A DNA stretch of 64,000 nt, from the NCBI RefSeq assembly GCF_001428045.1, contig NZ_LMSD01000041.1, forward strand, positions 3,847-67,846. Reading direction: 5' to 3'. The DNA comes from Paenibacillus sp. Soil750 (GTDB lineage Bacteria; Bacillota; Bacilli; Paenibacillales; NBRC-103111). Below, piece by piece: positions 52,562-62,135 of this stretch. The notes under the pieces are model-generated. The model was given only the letters and a program-made list of their open reading frames with translations. It had not been told where the DNA came from and did no database searches. The position numbers and the translations under genes are program-made. Each line of letters opens with the position of its first letter. Positions within the stretch are counted from its first letter, which is position 1.

Positions 52562-53277
52562 TCCGAGTAACGATATGGAATGAATTTCTTCAGGAGCAAA
52601 GAAAAGAAGCGGTAGCTCGGATCTATCCCAAAGGTATGCACGGAGCTATTGCTGATGGCATTCGTCAGGATGGATTTGAAATAAGCTGTGCAACTTTCAA
52701 TGAGCCTGAACATGGGTTAACCCAAGAAAAGCTTGATCTGACGGATGTCCTTATTTATTGGGGACACGTTGAGCATAAGGGCTTTCAAGATATCGTTGTT
52801 GATCGTATATGTAAACGAGTACATGAAGGTATGGGGCTAATCGTACTTCACTCAGGTCATCATTCCAAATTGTTTCGCAAACTGATGGGCACTTCTTGCG
52901 ATCTGCTTTGGAGAGAAGCGGATGAGAAAGAGCGACTGTGGGTTTTGGATCCATCACATCCAATCGTAGAGGGAATAGGACCTTATATCGATTTGGAAGA
53001 GGAAGAAATGTACGGAGAGCATTTCGATATTCCTACACCAGAGGAATTAATCCTTGTCAGTTGGTTTCAAGGGGGCGAAGTGTTCCGCAGCGGATGCACG
53101 TATCGTCGCGGCCAAGGGAAAATTTTTTATTTCCGTCCAGGTCACGAGACGTATCCTACCTACCATAACAAAGATGTGCAGCGCGTCATTGCCAATGCTG
53201 TGAAATGGACAGCCCCGATTCTAAGGGAAAAGACGTTTTACGGGCATCACATGCCGCTTGAGGATATCAAGAAGTAG
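52558..53277 (+). CDS. ThuA-like domain protein
   Basis: A 239-residue protein of the ThuA family (class-I-amidotransferase-like fold), with VTIWNEFLQEQ at the start, VLIYWGHVEHK, GLIVLHSGHHSKLFRKLMG and the GQGKIFYFRPGHETYPTY closing motif. ThuA-type proteins occur with Gfo/Idh enzymes in disaccharide pathways via keto-sugars. Coupled to the oxidoreductase gene by a four-base overlap. The exact reaction is unproven. Confidence 0.9.
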   Translation: MIRVTIWNEFLQEQRKEAVARIYPKGMHGAIADGIRQDGFEISCATFNEPEHGLTQEKLDLTDVLIYWGHVEHKGFQDIVVDRICKRVHEGMGLIVLHSGHHSKLFRKLMGTSCDLLWREADEKERLWVLDPSHPIVEGIGPYIDLEEEEMYGEHFDIPTPEELILVSWFQGGEVFRSGCTYRRGQGKIFYFRPGHETYPTYHNKDVQRVIANAVKWTAPILREKTFYGHHMPLEDIKK

Positions 53278-53295
53278 TGAGCTTATGGCAGATAA

Positions 53296-53324
53296 AGCTT
53301 CTTTCATGGTGAAAGAAGCTGTTT
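53296..53324 (+). terminator. Stem-loop after the ThuA-like gene
   Basis: AGCTTCTTTCA and TGAAAGAAGCT form an 11 bp stem with a three-base loop, followed only by GTTT. It may be a partial terminator that lowers expression of the downstream glycosidases. Confidence 0.5.
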
Positions 53325-53390
53325 GGCTTGCGATTTCAGTCACATTCAAGGCATGGAACTCGCAACTATGATTCTAGGTTGAGGTGAAAG

Positions 53391-54146
53391 ATGATGAAGA
53401 CCTATCCATTACTAACTGCACATACGGGATGTATGGGCACACCTGATAATAGTTTGCTTTCTATAGAAACGGCTTTTCATAGCGGCGCAGATATTGTGGA
53501 AGAAGATATACTAATAACTTCGGATGGGGTCCTTGTGCTTTCTCACGACGACAGCGTTTACTCCGTGGACGGGAGGGCATATAAGATTTCCCACATGAGC
53601 TATGCTGAGTTAAGTAAGCTGGAGATCAAAGCCCATTACGGGTCACCCGGGGAGACCATGCGGATCTTATCGTTGGCGTCGGTTCTGCCTATCTTAAAGG
53701 CTTCAGGTAAGAAAATGAATCTGGATTTGAAATCAGATGCCTGTATAGAACCTGTTTCCCGATTCGTAGAACAAAACGAGTTAATCGATCAGGTCATTCT
53801 TAGCGGGTGTGAGACTTTGCGGGCACAAGCTGTTGACCGTACGAATCCGCGCTTACGCAAGCTGCTGAACGTGGATACGTCCTTATTTCTAATGCTAAAT
53901 GAGAGGGAAGCTGTTCGCATTAGCTGCGAGGACGCCTTGAGCGCAAATTGCTTTGGTCTCAACGTGAACTATCGGATTGTTGGGCCGGAGCTCCTTCAAG
54001 CAGCAGCCCTAAACGAGCTAGAAGTCTACATCTGGACGGTCAACACCGAAGATGAGATGAAGCATTTTATGGAGATGGGTGTTGGGTCGATTACGTCTCG
54101 CAATATTTCGGCTTTGGTGCAAGTAAGGGAGGGAGCTAAAAGATGA
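53391..54146 (+). CDS. Divergent glycerophosphodiester phosphodiesterase (GDPD) family protein
   Basis: A 251-residue TIM-barrel protein of the GDPD family without a signal peptide. The catalytic His pair is kept (H11 in TAHTGCMG and H52 in LSHDD) as are E37 and D39 in VEEDILITSDG. But the phosphate-binding Arg of HRG is Thr12, the PENT motif reads PDNS, and the third metal ligand Glu is D112 (NLDLK). So it is likely active on a different phosphodiester than glycerophosphodiesters. Its stop overlaps the mannosidase start (ATGA), tying it to glycan breakdown. Confidence 0.85.
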   Translation: MMKTYPLLTAHTGCMGTPDNSLLSIETAFHSGADIVEEDILITSDGVLVLSHDDSVYSVDGRAYKISHMSYAELSKLEIKAHYGSPGETMRILSLASVLPILKASGKKMNLDLKSDACIEPVSRFVEQNELIDQVILSGCETLRAQAVDRTNPRLRKLLNVDTSLFLMLNEREAVRISCEDALSANCFGLNVNYRIVGPELLQAAALNELEVYIWTVNTEDEMKHFMEMGVGSITSRNISALVQVREGAKR

Positions 54147-56869
54147 ATTCGAAGCGAACAGCTCATATCATTTCCCATACCCATTGGGATCGAGAATGGT
54201 ATTTACCTTATGAGAAACATCATGTGCGTCTCGTCAAACTCGTGGATGAGCTGCTGAATAAACTGGACCAAGATCCGAATTATCGCAGCTTTTTCTTGGA
54301 CGGACAAACGATTATTCTTGAAGATTACCTGCAGGTCAGACCCGATCAGAAAGAGCGTTTATCCCGTTTGATTCGGGACGGCCGGATTTTGATTGGTCCT
54401 TGGTATATCTTGCAGGATGCATTCTTGACAAGTGGCGAGGCCAACGTAAGAAATATGCAGATTGGTCACCAAGATGCGATGAAATATGGACCTGTTTCGA
54501 AAATTGGCTACTTTCCCGATACCTTTGGGCTGGTAGGTCAGACGCCGCAACTGATGCGGCAATTCGGAATTACGAATGTGTTTTTCGGGCGAGGTGTTAA
54601 GCCAACAGGCTTTAACAACACCGTGTCTGATGGCGATTACGAATCTTCATTTTCGGAATTGACTTGGGAAGGGCCGGATGGATCACAGGTACTCGGCATT
54701 TTGTTTGCCAACTGGTATAACAATGGATGGGAAATCCCAGTTGATCGCGAAGAAGCGAGGGTCTATTGGGACCAGAAGCTGGCGGATGCAGAGAAATACG
54801 CGTCGATGGGCGAATTACTCTTCATGAATGGGTGTGACCATCAGCCAATTCAACTTGATTTGCCTGAAGCACTTCAAGTGGCGCGCGAGCTTTATCCAGA
54901 TACAGCCTTTATTCATTCTAATTTTATTGATTATTTGCAAGCTGCCGAGCGTTCCTTGAACCGTGAGCTTTCCATAATAAAAGGCGAGCTTCGCAGCCAA
55001 CGTACGGACGGTTGGAATACGCTTGTGAACACCGCCTCTGCCCGTGTTTATTTGAAGCAAATGAATCAGGTAGGGCAAGCGATGTTGGAAAAAGTGGCGG
55101 AGCCTTTGGCCGCTTTGGCACATGTCCTTGGAACAAAGGAGAAATATCCGCATCATCTGTTCACCTATGCGTGGAAAACACTGATGCAAAACCATCCGCA
55201 TGACAGTATATGTGGATGTTCCGTAGACGAAGTGCACCGAGAAATGGTGACGCGTTTTGAGAAAAGTCGACACGTGGCAGAGGCCATCATCGACGAAAGC
55301 AAACGAGCCATTGCCGACATGATCGACACATCGGGCTTTGCCAACATGGGAGAAGACACGCTGCCCTTCATTGTGATGAACACATCTGGTTGGGAACGCA
55401 GCGGTGTTGTGAGCATCGAGCTTGATGCCTTGCGTTTGTACTTCCGAGACGGTTACACGCCTGAAGACGCAAGCCGTATCATTCAAGAGATGGATCTTTC
55501 TGGCAGGATACTCATGGATGAACATGGGAATGCCATCCCGTGTACGTTCCAAGATCTCGGACAACAATTTGGTTACGATCTGCCAGAAGACAAGTTCCGT
55601 CAACCTTATTTGTGCCGCAAAGTGAAGCTTCACTTTGAAGCAGAGAATGTTCCTGCATTAGGGCTGAAAGCGTATGCCTGGTTGAAACATGCAAAGGAAA
55701 TGCCAACCTCCTCGTTGCTAGTTGGAGACCGCGTGCTGGAAAATGAGATGCTCAAGATCGAAGTCAGCGCGAACGGTTCATTCAACTTAACTGACAAGAC
55801 AAACGGCCGTATCTATCGGGATCTAGGCATCTATGAGAATTCAGGGGACATCGGCAATGAATATATGTATAAACAGCCGGATGGTGAAACGCCACGAACG
55901 ACCCATGGGGTGGCTGCGCAAATCCGAGTGTTAGAAGATACGCCATATCAAGCATCCATTGAAATTGTACACGATTGGGAAGTGCCTGCATCAGCAGACG
56001 CAATGCTAGAGTCGGAACAGCGCAACTTAAGCTACTTTGGTACGCGAAAAGCACAGCGCTCAACCCACATGGTACCTATGCAGATTCGCACCGTTATCAG
56101 CTTGAGCCGCAGGGGGCAGGGGGTAGACATTACAGCTACCTTCAACAACCAAGCGAAGGACCATCGTTTACGGATGCTCTTCCCAACGGATGTGAACACG
56201 CAGGTTCACCGCGTTGACACGATGTTTGAAGTCCCGCAGCGGGATAATGAGCCTGCTGCCGAATGGCAGAACCCAAGCAATACGCAGCATCAGCAAGCAT
56301 TCGTTGATCTCAGTGAGGCCGGGGCAGGCTTGGTTATCGCCAATGTAGGCCTGAACGAATACGAGATTTTGCGTGATGGTCGCAATACAGTTGCAATAAC
56401 ACTGCTTCGAGCAGTTGGCGAGCTTGGTGACTGGGGGTTGTTCCCAACGCCAGAAGCACAATGTTTGGGGGAACACACCATCCGTATGGCGGTTATCCCA
56501 CATAATGGGGATGGTATTCAGTCGGGCGCTTATGCGGAGGCTTATCAGTTCCAAATTCCATGGACATCCTGCCAGACAGATAACCACCCTGGAAGGATTT
56601 CACCTTCGTTTGCCCCATTCCAGTGGGAAGGCCGAGAGCTGGCATTCTCCTCTTTGAAAATGAAGGAAGGATCGGATGAGCTCTTGCTACGTTGGTACAA
56701 CATGAGCTTCCAAAAGGCTAGCTTGCAGCTTAACTCTCATATTTCGTATAACGAGTTCTACAGGAGTTCAATCAGAGAAGAGCAGGGATCGCGCATCGAA
56801 GCTGAGTCTAATGATCAAATTCAATTGTCAGTTGGCCCATGTGAAATTGTGACGATCGGGATTCATTGA
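54143..56869 (+). CDS. GH38 alpha-mannosidase
   Basis: A cytoplasmic enzyme of 908 residues releasing mannose from alpha-mannosides. The zinc ligands H14 and D16 lie in SHTHWDREWY and the nucleophile D126 in GYFPDTFGLVGQ. The middle alpha-helical domain (HDSICGCSVDEVHREM, with another zinc His) and long beta-sandwich C-terminus are those of GH38 enzymes of the MngB/bacterial type. Length is normal. It is encoded directly before a second GH38-like gene. Confidence 0.94.
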   Translation: MNSKRTAHIISHTHWDREWYLPYEKHHVRLVKLVDELLNKLDQDPNYRSFFLDGQTIILEDYLQVRPDQKERLSRLIRDGRILIGPWYILQDAFLTSGEANVRNMQIGHQDAMKYGPVSKIGYFPDTFGLVGQTPQLMRQFGITNVFFGRGVKPTGFNNTVSDGDYESSFSELTWEGPDGSQVLGILFANWYNNGWEIPVDREEARVYWDQKLADAEKYASMGELLFMNGCDHQPIQLDLPEALQVARELYPDTAFIHSNFIDYLQAAERSLNRELSIIKGELRSQRTDGWNTLVNTASARVYLKQMNQVGQAMLEKVAEPLAALAHVLGTKEKYPHHLFTYAWKTLMQNHPHDSICGCSVDEVHREMVTRFEKSRHVAEAIIDESKRAIADMIDTSGFANMGEDTLPFIVMNTSGWERSGVVSIELDALRLYFRDGYTPEDASRIIQEMDLSGRILMDEHGNAIPCTFQDLGQQFGYDLPEDKFRQPYLCRKVKLHFEAENVPALGLKAYAWLKHAKEMPTSSLLVGDRVLENEMLKIEVSANGSFNLTDKTNGRIYRDLGIYENSGDIGNEYMYKQPDGETPRTTHGVAAQIRVLEDTPYQASIEIVHDWEVPASADAMLESEQRNLSYFGTRKAQRSTHMVPMQIRTVISLSRRGQGVDITATFNNQAKDHRLRMLFPTDVNTQVHRVDTMFEVPQRDNEPAAEWQNPSNTQHQQAFVDLSEAGAGLVIANVGLNEYEILRDGRNTVAITLLRAVGELGDWGLFPTPEAQCLGEHTIRMAVIPHNGDGIQSGAYAEAYQFQIPWTSCQTDNHPGRISPSFAPFQWEGRELAFSSLKMKEGSDELLLRWYNMSFQKASLQLNSHISYNEFYRSSIREEQGSRIEAESNDQIQLSVGPCEIVTIGIH

Positions 56870-56897
56870 TAATTTATAGATATCGGAGGAGAGAACA

Positions 56898-59474
56898 GTG
56901 AGGCAACTAGAGAAGATATATGTTGTTTTTAAAACTCATGTAGACTTGGGTTTCACGGACTTGGCCAGCAATGTCATCTCCCAATATAGAGAAGAAATGA
57001 TGAACGACGTTCTAGCTGTTTGTGAAGACACGATGAAGGATGGACCAGACCATCACTACGTGTGGACACTGCCTGCATGGATGATGAAGGAATGTTTGGA
57101 TACGCCGGATGTGGGTCGTAAGGAACGAATGGAAGCCTTGATTACGAACGGACAACTGCGTTGGCATGGGCTTCCGTTTACGACACATACGGAGTTTTGT
57201 GGCACTGAAGAATATATTAGAGGGCTCTACATCTCAGAAAAGCTTCGGGAAGAATATGGGCACACAGCCATTGCTGCCAAAATGACGGATGTCCCCGGCC
57301 ATACTTGGATGCTGCCTACCCTATTGAGAAATGCAGGCATTGAATTTTTGCATTTGGGTGTAAATGCGTGTTCTTCACCGGTTGATTTACCGCGGTTATT
57401 TCATTGGGAAGGTCCGGATGGCAGCAGAGTCTTAACCTATTATTCCAAGGGGGCCTACGGCACAGACCTGACGCCGCCAGATGACTGGCCATATCCCATT
57501 TGGATAGCGCTGCTGCAAACACAAGACAACTATGGTCCACAGGATGGCTCTGTGGTGCAAGACTTGTTGGATGAGATTGCGAGTAAGTATCCGAATACCG
57601 AGGTGAAAATCGGGACTATGGACGATTTTGCACGCGATTTTGTGGCCAGAGATTATCAGGATATCCCTGTGATTCGCAAGGATTTAGCCGATACATGGAT
57701 TCATGGGATTGGCACCTATCCAGAAGAAGTGTCCCGTGTACGGAGGATGCGCTCGGATATTGCAACACGAGAAAGCTTATCAACGCTCGAGCAGCTGTCA
57801 GGTATAGGAGATAATGATCACAGGCATGCCATAGCGGAGGCTTATGAACATACGCTGCTATTCGGGGAGCATACGTGGGGAATCGATATTAAATCGAATT
57901 TGTTGCCTGGCCGTAACAGCCAGCGCGCTTTTGGGAAAGCTGCAATTCAGAAAGACCGGGCGATATTTCCAGACTCCTATCTTAAGACGGAGGCTTCTTG
58001 GGCCGAACAGACAAATTACGTAGATCAAGCTGAGAAAGCGTTAAGTGAAGTTCAACCTTTTACAACGATAGATTCGAATATCATTGGTGTGTATAACCCG
58101 CTTGCGTGGGAACGACAGCATGTGAAGATCAAGCTTGAGCATCGGAAGCACGGTACACTGACAGATAGAGAAACGAGGGAATCCTACTTCGTTAATGAAA
58201 CTGGCGAGGCCGATATTGGTGAATTACCACCAATGGGGTATCGAACTTTTGAATATGCGGAAAGTACGGTTGACGCTCATTCATCTGCCATCGCAGGGAA
58301 AGACGCGGAGAACGCAATTTTGGAAAACGATGCGATACGCATCGTGGTCAGCATGCAGACTGGCTGTATAACCAGCTTTTATGATAAGCAGAATCAGAAG
58401 GAATGGGCCATAAACGGAAGGTTCGCGCAATACGAATACGATGTTTACGGGAAAGAAGATATCCTGAATTTTGTGAAAACATACAGCTATGATCTCATGG
58501 ATTGGTATGTGAACGATTTTGGTAAGCCAGGTTACCCTAGAATTGATCATAAGCGATATGGGCTTCATCTTGCAGATGTTAAGATCTCGAATGGCGATGG
58601 CTGGGGCAACGTTGAAATTAGTTTCACGACGCCGAACGAAAGTTACGAGGAGTTTGGAAATGGTGAAGCAATCTGCGTATCGATCCGTATGGAAGCCAAT
58701 CAGCCATATGCCGATATGCGAGTGACTGTGCATCGGAAAGCATCTACTGCGTATGCTGAGAGCGGGCATTTCACATTTGCCTTGAACGCGGATCAGCCGA
58801 ACTATCGGTTTCAGAAATTAGGCAGCGTTGTCAATCCGCTTGAAGATATTGAGAAAGGTGCGAATTCACGGCTTCACTGCGCTAGTCAATGGGTTGATGT
58901 GCAGGATGAACAAGTGGGATTAACGATTATTCCCTTCGATACACCGCTATTTTCCATTGGTGAAAAGGGGATTTACCAATATGCCAAAGAAGTGTATGTA
59001 CCTGAACAGCCAAACCTTCATTTCAACTTATTTAACAATCAATGGGGAACGAACTTTCCGCAATGGATCAGCGGTAGTTTCCAATATGCCTTTCGGATTG
59101 TACCTCACGCAGGAGATTGGAAGGCAGGAGGCGTTCAGCAGCTAGCCGCCGAAGCATGCATGCCGCCTCAGGTGACAGCAGGTTGGAAGCCTGAAGGACT
59201 AGCCGGGTATCGTTTCCTGAAAGAAAGCGTAGAAGGGATCCATGTGTTATCCTTCAAAAAAGCGGAGCAAGGTGACGCATACGTCATACGATTCCAAAAT
59301 CTGCTCGATATGCACTTGGCAGTGAAGTTTCCATTTACGGAGTCTCTTGCCGATGTGAAGGAATGTGATCTGGTCGAACGTACGAAGGAAACGAACGTAG
59401 AATTTGGTAGAGATCATTTTGCTGTGACTATGAATCCTTTTGAAATTAAAACGATGAAGCTTTGGTTTGCTTGA
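56898..59474 (+). CDS. GH38-like DUF5054 family glycosidase candidate
   Basis: An 858-residue protein of the DUF5054 family, with a remote GH38 resemblance. Residues 8-21 read YVVFKTHVDLGFTD, placing H14 and D16 like the GH38 zinc ligands, and MTDVPGHTWMLP holds D131 like the GH38 nucleophile. The middle region includes GEHTWGIDIKS. The C-terminal half is beta-rich. No signal peptide. It starts at GTG after a strong GGAGGAGAG site, 28 bases after the mannosidase. I infer a glycosidase for a related but different linkage. Confidence 0.82.
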   Translation: MRQLEKIYVVFKTHVDLGFTDLASNVISQYREEMMNDVLAVCEDTMKDGPDHHYVWTLPAWMMKECLDTPDVGRKERMEALITNGQLRWHGLPFTTHTEFCGTEEYIRGLYISEKLREEYGHTAIAAKMTDVPGHTWMLPTLLRNAGIEFLHLGVNACSSPVDLPRLFHWEGPDGSRVLTYYSKGAYGTDLTPPDDWPYPIWIALLQTQDNYGPQDGSVVQDLLDEIASKYPNTEVKIGTMDDFARDFVARDYQDIPVIRKDLADTWIHGIGTYPEEVSRVRRMRSDIATRESLSTLEQLSGIGDNDHRHAIAEAYEHTLLFGEHTWGIDIKSNLLPGRNSQRAFGKAAIQKDRAIFPDSYLKTEASWAEQTNYVDQAEKALSEVQPFTTIDSNIIGVYNPLAWERQHVKIKLEHRKHGTLTDRETRESYFVNETGEADIGELPPMGYRTFEYAESTVDAHSSAIAGKDAENAILENDAIRIVVSMQTGCITSFYDKQNQKEWAINGRFAQYEYDVYGKEDILNFVKTYSYDLMDWYVNDFGKPGYPRIDHKRYGLHLADVKISNGDGWGNVEISFTTPNESYEEFGNGEAICVSIRMEANQPYADMRVTVHRKASTAYAESGHFTFALNADQPNYRFQKLGSVVNPLEDIEKGANSRLHCASQWVDVQDEQVGLTIIPFDTPLFSIGEKGIYQYAKEVYVPEQPNLHFNLFNNQWGTNFPQWISGSFQYAFRIVPHAGDWKAGGVQQLAAEACMPPQVTAGWKPEGLAGYRFLKESVEGIHVLSFKKAEQGDAYVIRFQNLLDMHLAVKFPFTESLADVKECDLVERTKETNVEFGRDHFAVTMNPFEIKTMKLWFA

Positions 59475-59485
59475 AGCGGGTATAA

Positions 59486-59524
59486 AAGAAACAGACAGCT
59501 GGCAGTAAGCTGTCTGTTTCTTAT
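59486..59524 (+). terminator. Rho-independent terminator
   Basis: AAGAAACAGACAGCT and AGCTGTCTGTTTCTT make a 15 bp perfect stem with a seven-base loop. It ends the long operon from 43.5 kb or its last part. Confidence 0.85.
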
Positions 59525-59689
59525 TGAACATGAATGCAGCACTCAGGAGAGATTGGATGCTCCAATGAGAGATGTACCCTGCCTGCAGCGGTAATTGTAC
59601 GTGGGATACCGCAATTGTACCTAGCTATATCGGAGAGTCCTCCCCTACAATAAGCATAAAGAAAGCGTAATCATTATGGGGGAATTACA

Positions 59690-62005
59690 ATGATGAATGA
59701 AATGAAGCTATGGTATACGCGTCCTGCATCGAACTGGTCACAGGGATTGCCAATCGGAAATGGCCGATTAGGGGCTATGATTTACGGCGGTGTGAAGCAT
59801 GAAACATGGAGCCTAACTGAAGTGACGTATTGGTCAGGGAAAGCAGAACCCATTCGGGGTCACTCTAACAGCAGAGCGGATCTGGATCAAATGAGAGAGC
59901 ATTTTTTTGCCGGCGATTATAGGCGGGGAGACGAGCTGGCGAAGCAGTCACTGCAACCTGAAAAAGGGAACTTCGGTACGAACTTATCGATGTGTGATGT
60001 TCAACTCGCGTTTGACGATCATGGTGATCAGTTGGTTCGAGAGCTTAGGATCGATAAAGCCTGCACGTGGACTTCCTATCAATCGAATGGACATACACGG
60101 ACAAGAGAAGTATGGGCTTCTCATGCAGATGGCATTGTGGGTTCGCGACTATCTAGCGAACAGCCTGGCGGTTTATCTTTAACGATCGGTATCCTTGGAC
60201 GAACAGATCGGTTCACTGCAACTTTAAGCGGTAACGATACGTTAGTTTTTGAAGGGCAAGCAGTAGAAAGCATGCATAGCAATGGAGAGTGCGGTGTACG
60301 CTGCCAAGGTGTACTGAAAGTTATTGCCAACGGCGGTAGTGTGTCCGCAGTCGGTGACCAAATTCGGATAGAAGACGCAGACGATGTGGTGATCTATTTG
60401 GCAGCGAATACCGATTATGGCAGTAGCGATAACGAGTGGATGTTGGAGTCGGCACGCCAAGTTGATGATGCAATGGCCAAAGGCTATGAGCGACTGAGAG
60501 AAGATCACGTGGCGGATTATCAGAGTCTGTACGACAGAGTCCACTTGGATCTAGGTGTAACAGATCAATCGGATCTACCAACAGACGAAAGAATACAGCT
60601 CTTTCTGAAGGGGCAGGATGATGATCCGCACTTATTTGCCCTATTTTATCAATATGGTCGCTATCTAACGATTGCTGGGTCGAGGGCGGATTCGCCGCTG
60701 CCGCTTAATCTGCAAGGAATTTGGAATGACGGCGAAGCCAATCGTATGCAATGGAGCTGCGACTATCATCTGGATATCAACACCCAAATGAATTATTTCC
60801 CGACAGAAGTGAGCAATTTGGCGGAATGCCATCTCCCCTTAATACGATACATTGAGCAATTAGCGGAGAGTGGAAGAGCGGCAGCGAAGCATTTCTATGG
60901 CTGTGAGGGATGGGTTGCGCACGTATTTTCCAACGCTTGGGGATTCGCCTCACCAGGATGGGAAACATCGTGGGGGCTGAACGTCACGGGAGGCTTGTGG
61001 ATTGCCACACATCTTCGTGAGCACTATGACTTCGGCCTCGATTCATCGTTTCTGGCTGAGACAGCGTATCCTGTGTTGAAAGATGCAGCATTATTTTTCC
61101 TCGACTATATGACAGTTCATCCGAAGTATGGCTGGCTGGTGACCGGCCCGTCGAACTCGCCTGAGAACAGCTTCTATATAAATGATCCATTGAGAAGCGA
61201 ATATCAGTTGTCCATGGGCTCCACGCTGGATCAGGTGCTGGTTCGCGATTTATTCGTATTTTGCCTAGAAGCGTCAGAGCATTTGCAAGTGGATGTAGAG
61301 CTGCAACGGAAGCTGAAACAAGCCATCGGTATGTTGCCGCCATTGATGATTGGACGAAGAGGACAATTACAGGAGTGGCTGGAGGATTATGAAGAGGCAC
61401 AGCCTGACCATCGCCACTTTGCTCATCTATTCAGCTTATACCCCGGTAATCAGATAACGCCTGAAGGTACACCAGAGCTCAGCACTGCGGCAAGGGTAAC
61501 CTTGGTGAATCGTATGGAACGTGAAGCGTTAGAGGACGTTGAGTTTACGTTGGCCGCGTTTGCTGCGAATTTTGCCAGATTGCAAGATGGGGAGAATGCC
61601 TATAAGCATCTCACGCATTTAATTGGTAAATTGTGTTTTGACAATTTACTGACCTTCTCGAAGGCAGGGATCGCCGGGGCAGAAACGAATATATTTGTAA
61701 TAGACGGTAATTTCGGCGGTACAGCGGCTATTGCTGAAATGCTGTTGCAAAGTCATGCAGGAGGCATTCACCTGCTGCCAGCACTCCCGGCCAAGTGGGA
61801 CACGGGGATGGTCACAGGCTTGCGAGCAAAAGGGAACGCAGAAGTAGATGTGACTTGGGCGGACGGCCAATTGGTCGAGGCGACCATTAGAGCATTTTCG
61901 CCAGGTCGTGTGCTCCTTCGTTATCAAGACTGCAAGGTTGAAATCGCACTGGAGCCCGACTACACGTACCACATTGACAGCACATTGTGCGTGAAACTTA
62001 TCTGA
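59690..62005 (+). CDS. GH95 family alpha-L-fucosidase-like protein
   Basis: A cytoplasmic protein of 771 residues. The N-terminal beta domain (LPIGNGRLGAMIYGG ... LTEVTYWSG) leads to an (alpha/alpha)6 barrel. Catalytic positions can be placed: E562 in QLQEWLEDYEEAQPDHRH as acid and D672 in VIDGNFGGTAAIAEML as base. The paired Asn motif NIN reads D362-I-N364 here (YHLDINTQMNYFP), and the usual Trp-rich helix before the DGNFGG motif is replaced by EFTLAAFAANFARL. So it may act on a sugar other than fucose, such as L-galactose. Preceded by GGGGGAATT and its own gap. Confidence 0.87.
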   Translation: MMNEMKLWYTRPASNWSQGLPIGNGRLGAMIYGGVKHETWSLTEVTYWSGKAEPIRGHSNSRADLDQMREHFFAGDYRRGDELAKQSLQPEKGNFGTNLSMCDVQLAFDDHGDQLVRELRIDKACTWTSYQSNGHTRTREVWASHADGIVGSRLSSEQPGGLSLTIGILGRTDRFTATLSGNDTLVFEGQAVESMHSNGECGVRCQGVLKVIANGGSVSAVGDQIRIEDADDVVIYLAANTDYGSSDNEWMLESARQVDDAMAKGYERLREDHVADYQSLYDRVHLDLGVTDQSDLPTDERIQLFLKGQDDDPHLFALFYQYGRYLTIAGSRADSPLPLNLQGIWNDGEANRMQWSCDYHLDINTQMNYFPTEVSNLAECHLPLIRYIEQLAESGRAAAKHFYGCEGWVAHVFSNAWGFASPGWETSWGLNVTGGLWIATHLREHYDFGLDSSFLAETAYPVLKDAALFFLDYMTVHPKYGWLVTGPSNSPENSFYINDPLRSEYQLSMGSTLDQVLVRDLFVFCLEASEHLQVDVELQRKLKQAIGMLPPLMIGRRGQLQEWLEDYEEAQPDHRHFAHLFSLYPGNQITPEGTPELSTAARVTLVNRMEREALEDVEFTLAAFAANFARLQDGENAYKHLTHLIGKLCFDNLLTFSKAGIAGAETNIFVIDGNFGGTAAIAEMLLQSHAGGIHLLPALPAKWDTGMVTGLRAKGNAEVDVTWADGQLVEATIRAFSPGRVLLRYQDCKVEIALEPDYTYHIDSTLCVKLI

Positions 62006-62019
62006 ATATCAAGTAGACC

Positions 62020-62062
62020 AAGGCAGCTACAGTCAGTATAAAAGTAGTTGCCTTTCCTTTGT
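62020..62062 (+). terminator. Terminator after the GH95 gene
   Basis: AAGGCAGCTAC pairs with GTAGTTGCCTT, followed by TCCTTTG; the T-run is broken, so it may be partial. Confidence 0.6.
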
Positions 62063-62082
62063 TTATCTAGAAAAAGACATGG

Positions 62083-62114
62083 TATAATAAAATACACTTT
62101 AGATAGCGCTTACA
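62083..62114 (+). promoter_or_regulatory. -10 box and perfect cre site before the AraC-type regulator
   Basis: TATAAT at 62083-62088 is followed by TGTAAGCGCTATCT on the minus strand (62101-62114), an exact match to the cre consensus TGNAANCGNWNNCW. Lying just after the probable transcription start, it would block elongation when CcpA is bound. Confidence 0.65.
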
Positions 62115-62135
62115 AAAATGGGGGGGATAGGGTTC

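Noticed and set aside
54815-55633. 272-codon frame antisense to the GH38 gene
   Set aside because: It has no ribosome-binding site and an unlikely residue make-up; it is a by-product of codon bias in the mannosidase gene.
59581-59625. Repeated motif AATTGTAC before the GH95 gene
   Set aside because: The two short copies (GGTAATTGTAC and GCAATTGTACC) form no convincing dyad and are too short to call an operator.
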